A DNA stretch of 64,000 bases from Takashimella koratensis. Its lineage: Eukaryota; Basidiomycota; Tremellomycetes; Trichosporonales; Tetragoniomycetaceae. Under the pieces are notes generated by a model. That model searched no databases, was not told the origin of the DNA, and was given only the letters and a program-made list of their open reading frames with translations. A program made the position numbers and the translations under genes. The DNA lies in contig BCKT01000007.1 in assembly GCA_003116875.1 (NCBI GenBank), positions 422,365 to 486,364 on the forward strand, read 5' to 3'. Positions 1-9,264 of the stretch are shown here, piece by piece. The first letter of the stretch is position 1, and each line of letters opens with the position of its first letter.

Positions 1-929
1 CTCCGTGTCGTCGAGATCATCGATTCATCCGTGTCTCCGTGATCGTTGGCTCCTTTGAACGTTGGGAGGGGGTGGCACTCTATTTCGGGTCGTCGGCGTT
101 CAACTCCTGTCCCTTGCCTTTGCCGCATCTCCTGCTCGATGCTGCGTTGCGTGCCCTTGCCTCGCTTGTTCCATGACGATCCCCGGTCTCCATGTCCGTT
201 GTCGTCATTATCGTTGGTCGATACCATGAGTGTTTCATCACCGTGGAATGGTCGAGATCCGTTGCGTTTCCTACCCCTAAGATCATCCCTGTCAGAGACA
301 GAAACAATAAGATTCGCATCCATCAACCAGTGCCGTCTCTTAGCTCCCGTTCCTCTGCATTGGTCACTCATGTTTCTCCCTCCACAGTCACTCCTCGCCT
401 CCTCCCCTTACTCTCTCACAGTCACTCCTTGTCTCTCCCTCCTCACCTCTCTCTTGGTCTCTCACGGCTCTCTCCACTCCCGACTCGGTCTCCTCCCTCC
501 CCTCCCCCATCTTCGTCGCTCACTTGACCTCCCGACCTCACTGCCGGCCGTTGATATCGGCGACCTTGATCCCGACGACCAAGCTCCCAGCTGACCATTC
601 CATCAACTCAGTCTCTGACCGACGTCGAACAACACTCTGACACCTGGATTCTCCCACCTGCTTCTACTTGACCACGGCAGCAATCTTCGTCCTTGGTCAC
701 CAAACGTCACCGCGTCACGTCTCAATTCCCACAGCACAACTTCCTACCCACGTACTTCCGTTACTCGGTCGTCTGCTCGACCCGGCGGCACCTCGTGCTC
801 GCCGTTGCTCGGCGCTAGCTCCCCGCTCGCTGCTCACGCTCGTTCCACCCACGTTCCTTACCTCCCCTCTCCTATATAACCCGCCCCTCTCTCCCTTCCA
901 AACCTCTCCCACCCAACTTCTCACACACC
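1..929. other. Non-coding region upstream of the ferric reductase
   Basis: I see no convincing gene here. Open frames exist on both strands, but they are short, rich in Ser/Pro/Leu/Arg from the C/T-rich composition, and match no family I recognise. The stretch from about 340 to 930 is pyrimidine-rich on the + strand, as in other promoters of this window. It ends in a TATA-like box and the ATG of the ferric reductase. The end of a gene lying left of the window cannot be excluded. Confidence 0.5.
873..879 (+). promoter_or_regulatory. TATA box of the ferric reductase gene
   Basis: The sequence TATATAA lies about 50 bases before the chosen ATG at 930, inside a C/T-rich stretch. A strong TATA box fits a gene regulated by its environment, such as one responding to metals, but that is inference. 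Confidence 0.5.
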
Positions 930-3473
930 ATGGCAATCGCGGTTGACCCGTTCAAAAGGGCGCTCCCCTCTGGTAGCGGAGCACTCACCTACTACGCCAC
1001 CACGACCAACTTCGACTCGGCAGGCCCGACGTCGCTAGTCGTCGCACCCTCCCAATCCGCACCTATCATCGTCAACGCCGCCACGACCACTACCGTCGCC
1101 GCTGCAACCACTACCGCGCTCAACGCGACCGAGTCGCAGTTTGTCAGCGCCGAAGTCACCGCCCAGCTCGACCTTGACCGTGAGTGATGCCTTCCCTCAG
1201 GTCGAACCCAACTCACAATCTCGTTCAGTGGCGATGCCGCGTAACGTGTACATTTGCCTGGCAATCTTCATGGTCCTCGCGATGATCCTTGCCCACCCTC
1301 GCTTCCTCGCCCGCCTGCTCGCGTCCTTCCCGTCTCAGCGGTTCTTCTACCGCCGCAGGGCGTACGACAAAGACGGCGCGTTCACCCGCCTCGACCCGAA
1401 GAGCGAGCGGCGCGTGGGCGGCGGCGACCTGCGCTACGGCTGGTTCCTGCGCTCCAAGTCTGCCTCCTCCTGGTCTTCCCCTACCTCTCCCAACACCCGC
1501 CAAGCCGCTCCCTCCGCCACTCTCATGCCCCCTCCTTACGTCGCACCGCTCCTCTCCCACCTACCCTTCCACAACGTCCTCTACTATGCGCCATTCTCAA
1601 ACTGGCCCCGGTTCATGCGGATGAACGCCACGCTCATCCCGCTCTATCTCATCCTCGCGTACTGCCTGCTCATGGGGTTCGGCCTGTTCTGGGACATTGA
1701 TATCAGCCCGAGCCAGACCGGCAGCGGGTGGGGTTACGAGTTCCAGCGGTTTGCCTTCCTCGGGACGTCACAGATCCCACTCACCGTCGCGCTGGGCGTA
1801 CGCGGGAACCTCCTCGGTCTGTGCGTAGGCCAGGGGTACGAGCGGCTCAAGCTCCTTCACAAGGTCGTTGGGATGGCAGCGTTCCTCGGATCGTCCCTGC
1901 ATGTGATCGCGTTCTGTGAGTGATGAGTCGGAGCGAGCTGACGACAGTGGTCATGTGGCATGGACAAGGCACGGTCGCGTCGGAATCGACACAGGGTTGG
2001 GTCATTTGGGGTTACCTCGCATGGGGAGGGATGATCGTTCTCATGCTCACGTCGATCCCGGCGTTCCGACAGAGGCTGTACAACTGTTTCAAGATGTGCC
2101 ACATTGTCGGAATGGTTCTCCTCATCGTTGGCTTGGCTGTGCACGTCAAGATTGCGATCCCCTGGTGGTGAGTCGACTTTGTGGCGGCTCAGCTAAGATC
2201 CAGTGTCGCCGCGGCTGGGTTCTACGTCATCTCCCAGATCCTCACACTTACCAAGACCCGCTTGGCGCACGCCGAGATCATGGCGCTCCCCGGTTCCGAC
2301 ACGGTCATGATCACTGTCCCTCGTCTCACGTCTGGCTGGCGACCGGGCCAACACGTCCGCCTCCGTATCCCCGCGCTCGGTGGGTTCGCCGCTCTCGAAG
2401 CTCACCCATTCACTATCGCCTCTGGGCCCGATATCGTGGATGAAGACAGCGACGAGCCGGCCCGTGGGCTCGTCCTGATGATCAAGAAGGCAGGCGACTG
2501 GACGACCAAGCTGTACGATTTCGCAAAGGCCGCAGAGAGTACGAGCGAGCCTGCGGACCGACTCCGACACGAGCGTGAGTACGAAGTGGATTTGGAAGGG
2601 AAAGCGGTGGTTTCCAGTGGCGAGATGCGGACGGCTACGGTGGTTATCGAGGGTCCCTACGGTGGATTGGGGGATACCATGCCCGCGGCGTTTTCGTCGG
2701 TTTTGCTCGTCGCAGGAGGGTCGGGACTGTCCCTCCCGCTCTCAATGGCAGAGGACCTTGTCTCGCGTGCGCCGACGGGGTGTGTCCGACCCCGGTTGGT
2801 CGAGGTGGTTTGGCTGGTCAAAAACGAAGAGAGTGCACGAGAGACAGTTCAACGTAAACTCGCCCCGCTCGTTCGCAAGGCCAGGAGGAACGAAGAGGCC
2901 GCGATCCGAGGTCAGAGAGAAGGTCGAGACGTTGCGAACCCCGTTGCTCTTCGAGTTACCGTTTACCTTACTCGCTGTCCTTCGAGTTCACCGATCACCC
3001 TCGTTCCTCCCGACCTAGACTTTGACCTTGTCTCTTCCCCATCTAAATCCAAATCTGTACCTACCGAAGCTCAAGCTGAGAAGAACGCCTACCTCTCTCG
3101 AAACCCATCCAACGCTTCGACCCTCTCTTTCGCCTCAACCTCTTCTACTTCCTCGTACACCTCCAACACCTCTTCGTCACCTTTGAAGAAGACCTCAGCG
3201 GGGTCGAGTGGTCGACACGCGATGAGTTCGATCCAGGCGAGTCCAATGAGACCGCATATGCCGACATTGGTTGAGACGGTGGTTGATTCAACGCTAGAGA
3301 GGCATCTAAGGTCAGGAGCAAGTGGGAAAAGTCAACCAAAGGGAGTTTGTGTAGCTGTTTGTGGACCGGAACAGTTGGTCGTTGGGGTTAGAAAGGCAGT
3401 GGCAGGTTTGGACGATATCAGAACGAGAGCGGTAGGTGGGGTCGTGCTTGAGGAAGAGCTTTTTGCGTTCTAG
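930..3473 (+). CDS. Ferric reductase, FRE/NOX-type flavocytochrome
   Basis: Likely a plasma-membrane metalloreductase that passes electrons from NADPH through FAD and two haems to external Fe(III) or Cu(II). Four exons close in frame: 930-1179, 1229-1915, 1948-2167 and 2204-3473, giving about 808 residues. The N-terminus is Thr/Ala-rich and probably extracellular, followed by hydrophobic helices. Two bis-His haem pairs are visible, one around HKVVGMAAFLGSSLH and one around HIVGMVLLIVGLAVH. The FAD site is HPFTIAS and the NADPH site is VAGGSG, followed by CGPEQLV near the C-terminus. A Ser-rich insert (about 80 residues, roughly at 3010-3250) splits the NADPH-binding half. Two introns are only 32 and 36 nt. 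No ferroxidase or permease partner is adjacent; the multicopper oxidases lie about 23 kb away. The family is clear, but the metal substrate is not shown by the sequence. Confidence 0.88.
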
Positions 3474-3900
3474 GGGGGTGGGGTTATATTTGGGATTGAG
3501 AATGAGGTCGGTGGGAAGAGGAAGGTGGGAGGAAGTGTAGGAAAGCAGGAGAGGCGAGGGAAAGGAAGGTGACTTGGGTGAAAGGTAGCACGACTCGATC
3601 TGCACCTTGACCCAGACCCATTACCATTGAAGGACGTCGATTCTTTTAGTACAATTTTATCAACCCCCTCATTCAGATCTGCCTTGTAAATAGAAACTTC
3701 ATCGTTGTCTACTGGGACCCGATCGACGCGTCCCTTTCACGCTCGTTTATGCCACACGCTCATTACATCTGTTCTCCTACCTGCATTGACTGATGTCTAT
3801 GATCACTGAAAGGGATCCGAGTGAATCGCAACCAGGATCCTCCCCCTCTCACGTCTCACCTCTCACGCCCTTCTCAACAACCTCTCCAACCCCCCCTTTG
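3474..3900. other. Convergent 3' intergenic region, FRE/GatB
   Basis: This is the tail-to-tail space between the ferric reductase stop and the GatB stop. It must hold both 3' UTRs. I see no ORF, RNA gene or repeat of note. A/T-rich stretches around 3640-3700 could serve polyadenylation. Confidence 0.5.
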
Positions 3901-6292
3901 CTAGATTCCACCTTTGATCAAAGATAACAAAACTTCTCTGGCTCGTTTGGCGTCGGCTGAACCTTTACTCAACTTCATCACTTCCCCAACCAACCTCATC
4001 GCGACTCGTTCGTTACCCGCTCGAACGGATTCAGTTTCACGTGGGAGTTTGACGATAGCTTGGGTGCAGTATTCTTCAAGTGAAGGAGAAGGCGAGGATT
4101 GTCGAGTTGAAGAAGTTGGGGAAGTAGGGGATGCCAAGTCTGGGGAAGATAAGGAGGGAGTAGAGGGTAAAGGAGTGGTAAAAGTGAGACCGAGTGTGTC
4201 GAGGAGGTTAGAGAGGGTCGGTGATCCCTCGACCCCGTTTTGCACAACCTGCCGAAGCACTTGTCGACCAGTACTCCCTACTTAATCAGTTTTACTCTAC
4301 CCGAATCTACTCACCAGTGATCTCACCACCTTCGACAGCAGCTACTACCTCCCCTACCAAACCCGGTGGGACAATCTCCGGTCCCCACTCTTTATTCGCT
4401 TTCTTAAATTGCCCCAGTATCTCATTTGTGATCCTATCGAGCGCATCAGGGGTCCTCAAATCAGCTTACGCGTCATCTGTAGCTAGTGTTGTAAACTTGG
4501 CCCCCAGACTCACCAGTTGGACGATTTCTTACCCAGCCCTTTTGACGGATCCCCAGCTACGATCTCAAAGTACCTCACACCGGCTCCTCCGTACTCGTCA
4601 AGCGCGACCAACGTCTCGGCTTCTCGTTTACCCACTCCGTACACCTCAATTAACCGCTTGGTCGTCTCCCACGGCATCTCAGGTACCTCGGTTCGCAACT
4701 TCTCCAAGTACGCCTAGACCACAGCTCAGCTCTAGTCTGAGTTTGCTTAATGAAAGGTGCCCACTCACCGAGTCCACAACGACAGCAGGGAGATTCGAAT
4801 CGGGCATGTACCGATAGTCCTCTGCATCCTCTTTCGACCGGAGCGAGAACGTCTCGCCAGTCACTTCGTCCAGCCCTCGAGTCTCCTGCTTCAACGGAAC
4901 CCCAGGGCTCGTTTCGTAATGCTTCACATGCCGTCTCCGCTCCGCGTCTGGGTCGGCCGTCAGCTCCGATCTCACAAAAGCCTTGGCTTAACACTCACCG
5001 ATCGCTTGTTGTAAGAACCGAACAGAATTGAGATTCTTAATCTCGCATCGAGTCCCGAATGGTTCTCCATACCGCCGCACAGAGACATTCGCGTCCACTC
5101 GCAAATTCCCCTACGAGGTTAGTATGGGGACCATAGGTACTTCCTGAAGACGCAGAGGTAATCTACCTTTTCCATATCACCATCGCCTGACCCCACGCGG
5201 CGAAGCAGACCCTGCAGCCGTCGCACAAACGCCCCAGCTTCCTCTGGTGACCTGAACCATTGCATCAGTGAACTCTGCCCAAGCACTCGTATGAAGCTCG
5301 TGCGCGACTCACCGCATATCTGGATCTGTCACAATTTCCATCAAACCCGCTCCTGATCGATTCAAATCTACAAGAATATGTCCCCCGACTTTTTGAGATT
5401 TGGCCGTGTCCTGAGTGTTCAGAGTCAGCTCTGTCTAGGAAGAGGGTTTAACTGAGAGCCTTACCTGTTCCACTTGTAGTTGTTGGATGCCTACATCAAA
5501 CGAGCGGGCAGCGTCGACTCGAAGTTTACCTCGGCGTGCAAGTGGATCTGAGAGTTGTTAGCTTCTTGCTCGGAGGCGGAGGTATGAGGCTGACTGTAAT
5601 GTTGTGTAATCTGGTACGATGACGGGATATCGTGATAAAAATAGTGTTTCCTATCGAATGTTGACCGTGTATTCTGAACATCGTCAGTCATGACCACTTG
5701 TGAATGCTTGAGGTAGCTCACAATGTCGCAGTCCAGAGCTAGGGCAGTGAGGATTGACAGGCGGATAGCTTCTGGGTCAAGAACCTGTCTGTGGTCAGTT
5801 TCGTCTTGGTGGAACGGAGCTGAGCTGAGACTTGCGGGCAAGGTACCGGGGAAAGCGGCGTCCAGGGGGTCCACAAGTGTATTTGACGCGTCTCCATATC
5901 GTAGCTTGGCACCTGTTCAAGTCAGCCAACTCTTCAAGAAGGGAAAAAGCAGATGTGAGCTGAGCTTGAGACATGGACGTACGAGAAAAGAGTTTCCGTG
6001 GTGTTTTGAGCTGCGCATGGATTTCGAGACCAATGATCGTTTCCCATCCCTCGATATCGGGGTGAGAAGATGTAGACGGAGGAGATGTCGACGAGGAGGC
6101 GAACGAAGATGAGGACGAGGACGAGGAAGTGGAAGTGGACGGGCGAGATCTGGATGCGAGAGAGGAGGAAGAGACCAGTCGAGAGACGAGGAAACGAGCT
6201 GAGACAGTGAGCGGAGGGGTAGATTGCGCGCGGAGGCTTCGGAGGGACTGGAAAGGGAGAGGAGGGAGAGCAAGGTGAGGTGAAGGAGGCAT
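3901..6292 (-). CDS. GATB: Mitochondrial glutamyl-tRNA(Gln) amidotransferase subunit B (GatB/PET112)
   Basis: GatB is the subunit of the mitochondrial GatCAB/GatFAB complex that binds tRNA and helps convert Glu-tRNA(Gln) to Gln-tRNA(Gln). The start at 6292 opens a Ser/Arg/Leu-rich presequence expected to direct import. It is followed by the family opening [20 protein letters not shown]. Later exons carry [37 protein letters not shown] and the GatB/YqeY tail domain that ends LLSLIKGGI. Exon 1 is 5983-6292. Many short introns follow, and I did not resolve every junction. Ser-rich runs in the presequence and in the tail insert (about 4060-4200) are lineage-specific. No GatA or GatC/F gene is in the window. 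Divergent from SCAMP. Confidence 0.9.
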
Positions 6293-6789
6293 GGTGTGGT
6301 CCGGGTGTCGAGGAGACCGGGGATGTTGACGATGTCAAGATGTTCAAGAGCAAGGGCAAAGAGCAATGTCGGAGGTGGAGGGGTTGCCCACGGTGGACTC
6401 GCATGCAAAGGGGCACATGTGCGATTTAGCGAAAAGGTGGCGCAAAAAAGTGGCCCAGTCGTCAAATAGCCAAAAAAGCCCCACCCACCTTGGAGGAAGA
6501 GCGTACACGTCATGCGCTTCCCCAATGACGAATGACCAATGATAAGGATACCCCCGGTCATCGCCTTTGTTTGTGACGCGGTGGTCTCTACATGATCCAG
6601 GTCCACCGTTCGCAGCCATCCTCATCCTCCTCCATCCTATCCATTCATCATCCCAAGTCACCCAACAGTCGACGCTATACCCCGCACCAAGACAACGATC
6701 GTCGACGAAGAGCAGAGACAACGACCGTCCACGGAATCGGATCTGATATATTACCTTTTGACCCAACCTTGATCCATCCAACTTCCACG
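6293..6789. promoter_or_regulatory. Divergent promoter, GatB / SCAMP
   Basis: About 500 bp separate the two start codons, so this must contain both promoters. A TATA-like TGATATATTA sits at about 6744, roughly 45 bases before the SCAMP ATG. On the GatB side there are A-rich steps (AAAAAAGTGGC, AAAAAAGCCCC) at about 6440-6480. Several open frames cross the region in Ser/Pro-rich composition, and I do not regard any as a gene. Confidence 0.5.
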
Positions 6790-8635
6790 ATGCCACGTAC
6801 GTCGTGCTCCTCTCCCCCTGACCCCTGCCCCACCTCTCACTCCGCCCCCAGCTACACCTGCTTACCCTCTCAGCCCACAACCCATTCGACGAAGACCAAC
6901 ACCTGGACTCTACGAACCCCTTTGATTCCTCTTCCCCCGCGGACCCTTCTAACCCCTTCTCCACTTCTCACGGGAACGAGTCTGCTTTCTCCCTCGAATC
7001 GTCGGGTACCGCGCGCCCGGGTCCCAGAGGCGGGATCGAGAACATCCAAGCGTACGCAAGCCACCATGCGGGAGTAGCGGCGACGCTAGATGCTCGTGCG
7101 GCAGAGCTGGATGAGAGAGAGAGGAGGCTAAGGGCGAGGGAAGTCGAAGTTGATGGGTACAAGCCGAATTTCCCGCCTTGTGAGTGACGAGTCGCAAGTC
7201 GCGAGCGAAGCGAGCGGCAAGGGTAGCTGGAGATCGAGACGAGAGGCGAGTGTAGATCATGGTGGAGCCGGGACGAGCTGCGAAGAGTGCAGAGAGCAAG
7301 ACTGCAAGAGGGGAAGAGGAGAGCGCGAGATGGCGAGATCTGCTTCACCTTGAAACCTTCAACCCTCGCTCTTCACTAACATCCACTAGTCGTTCCGTTC
7401 ATCCACCACGACATTGCCGTTGTCCCGACTCAACACCAACCAACTGTCAAGCTCCTCTTTTACCTCTGGTTGGCACTTGCAGCGACGCTTGTTGTGAACC
7501 TGCTCGCGTGTATCTTCTTGCTCATTGCCGGGTCATCCGAGGGAGGGTGAGTCTGAGGTGGACCAAAGGGTCACCGAGGTTGCTTTGGTGGTTCAAAGCC
7601 TCAACCTTCTCGGCATTGGGCCTTGTCATTGTCTTTGGGGAAACTGCTAACACCTTTCGCCGAATCAGTGCCGACGTCGCTGCAGCCGGAGGTTACTTGC
7701 CAGTCATCGGACTCGCTTCGTTCGCCCTTTGGTATTGGCCAATTTACCAGGGTTATAAACGTGCCGAAAGTCGAGGGATGGCGTTTTTCTTCTGTGAGTG
7801 GGCGCGCCGAGTCTGAGCCGAAGGCGAAGGCGGTGGCGGTGGTGGTGGTGATGGTTGTGGTGATGATAGGGATCGGGGTGAAGATTGATGACGGAAGACA
7901 AGAGCGTCAAGGGCCTGGTGAAATCATGACGCAAAAGCTTGTAATATCTTGAAGAAAGAGGAAAGGGTCAGGACGAGGAGAGAGCGAGGAGAGATGACGA
8001 TGATTGACCTTTCCAAACAACACGCTGACTTTCGCAGACATGTACTTTCTCTTTGCTGGGTTCCACCTCCTCTACTCGGTCTACATGGTCATTGGGATCC
8101 CATGTGAGTGGATATACTTGACTCGTACCTCCCAGGCTCTTCACATTGGCTTCCCGGGAACTCTACCGGTATCGCCTTGTCTGGCTATTTCCCTCTGTCG
8201 CCGTTACCCAGCCCTCACTTTCTCTTTTGCAAATCTTGCGTTTTTGCTGACGACACCAGCGACCGGTTCTGGAGGACTTATCAATACCATTTCAATGTTC
8301 GCTCAACATCATATCCTCGCTGCTGTTTTCTGTATCCTCTCTTCACTCGGTTGGATCCTCCAAGCTGTCGGTGGCGGTTTACTTTACAAGCGAGTCTGGG
8401 ATTACAAGAATGGGAATGAGGAGATTAACTTTAACTCGGTGAGTTACAAGGACCGGGGCGGAAGGGAAGCAAGGGGTCACGGGTTAAGGCGGAGAGACAG
8501 AGGAGAGGTAGAAGGGCGAGAAAGAGAGTTGGATTGGAAATGGGACGATGAAGAAGATGGGCGCTGATGACCTCTTAGGCGAAACAAGAGATGAAGCAAC
8601 AGTCGATGTGGGCCCTCATTCGCGGAAGCGTCTAA
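6790..8635 (+). CDS. Secretory carrier-associated membrane protein (SCAMP)
   Basis: SCAMPs are four-pass membrane proteins of the trans-Golgi, endosomes and plasma membrane that act in vesicle recycling and exocytosis. Seven exons close in frame: 6790-6796, 6874-7179, 7390-7546, 7669-7793, 8038-8103, 8260-8438 and 8579-8635, giving about 298 residues. The first exon is only 7 nt. The N-terminus has three NPF motifs within about 30 residues (NPFDED, NPFDSS, NPFSTS), which in SCAMPs bind EH-domain proteins. A charged coiled segment (ELDERERRLRAREVEVDGYK) precedes the conserved NFPP, after which come four hydrophobic segments with FALWYWPIYQGYKR and MYFLFAGFHLLYSVYMVIG. The short cytosolic tail ends IRGSV. 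Budding and fission yeast lack SCAMPs as far as I recall. Convergent with PIL1. Confidence 0.92.
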
Positions 8636-8675
8636 GCGGAGTCGTGTTGAACGATGTTACTCTTTCACATCCTCG

Positions 8676-8708
8676 CCCCTCTCGCCTCTCGCCTCTCGCC
8701 TCTTCACC
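8676..8708 (+). repeat. Left arm of an inverted repeat of 7-base units
   Basis: The arm is CTCTCGC-type heptamers ending CTCTTCACC, about 40 bases after the SCAMP stop. Its reverse complement matches the right arm at 9046-9084, apart from one extra heptamer there. Spacing between arms is about 337 bases. Confidence 0.8.
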
Positions 8709-9045
8709 GTATCTTTACCTCTCCTGTCTACTTTCCCGTTCAAACCTTTCCTCCCCCACCCTCCCCTCCTTCCCTGACCCATCCAGACCTCTAATTCGGG
8801 CCATTGGCAGGCCGTTGACGAACGAAACGAATCACTGGAAAGATCAATAAAAATGGGAAACAGATAAGACAAAAAAAAAAAAAAAATGAATGAAATGACT
8901 TATGATTTGTGTAGAGTGCAAGAAAGAGCAGAAGAGCAGGGAAAAGTGTTCAACGTGTTCAAAGAAATGACGGGAACGATTCTAGGTAGCTTTTTATTTC
9001 CCTTGCGTGATGATACAGGATGAACCAGAAGACGAAGGGCCGCAA

Positions 9046-9084
9046 GGTGAAGAGGCGAGAGGCGAGAGGCGAGAGGCGAGAGGG
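9046..9084 (-). repeat. Right arm of the inverted repeat of 7-base units
   Basis: It starts GGTGAAGAGGCGAGAGGCG and has four AGGCGAG units where the left arm has three. In a PIL1 transcript (minus strand) it would read as the same CTCTCGCC motif that a SCAMP transcript carries. Confidence 0.8.
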
Positions 9085-9264
9085 GAGAGTAACACTTTGA
9101 GAAAGGGAATAAAGTAACATATCATGGTTATAAAACGCGTGAGAACCTTGCCCCAAATCTCGACGAATCCACGCGGAAAAAAAACCTAAACAAGGTATAA
9201 TTAAGAACCGCCCGTCAACCTAAACTTTCCTCCCTCTCTTCCTGTTCCCTTCCAACTCAAACCT

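Larger units (their letters stand above)
8636..9264. other. Convergent 3' intergenic region, SCAMP/PIL1
   Basis: This holds both 3' UTRs. A 33-base block at 8676-8708 reappears inverted at 9046-9084 (separate entries). A run of about 16 A residues lies near 8871-8886. I see no gene. Confidence 0.6.

Noticed and set aside
2574..2600. Further intron in the ferric reductase at the GTGAGTACG
   Set aside because: The frame is open and reads on through the FAD/NADPH part; removing sequence is not needed to keep the family motifs.
7259..7816. Continuous 185-codon frame inside SCAMP as an alternative exon
   Set aside because: It reads through the introns at 7180-7389 and 7547-7668, which have good splice signals, and would lose the first hydrophobic segment of the SCAMP family.
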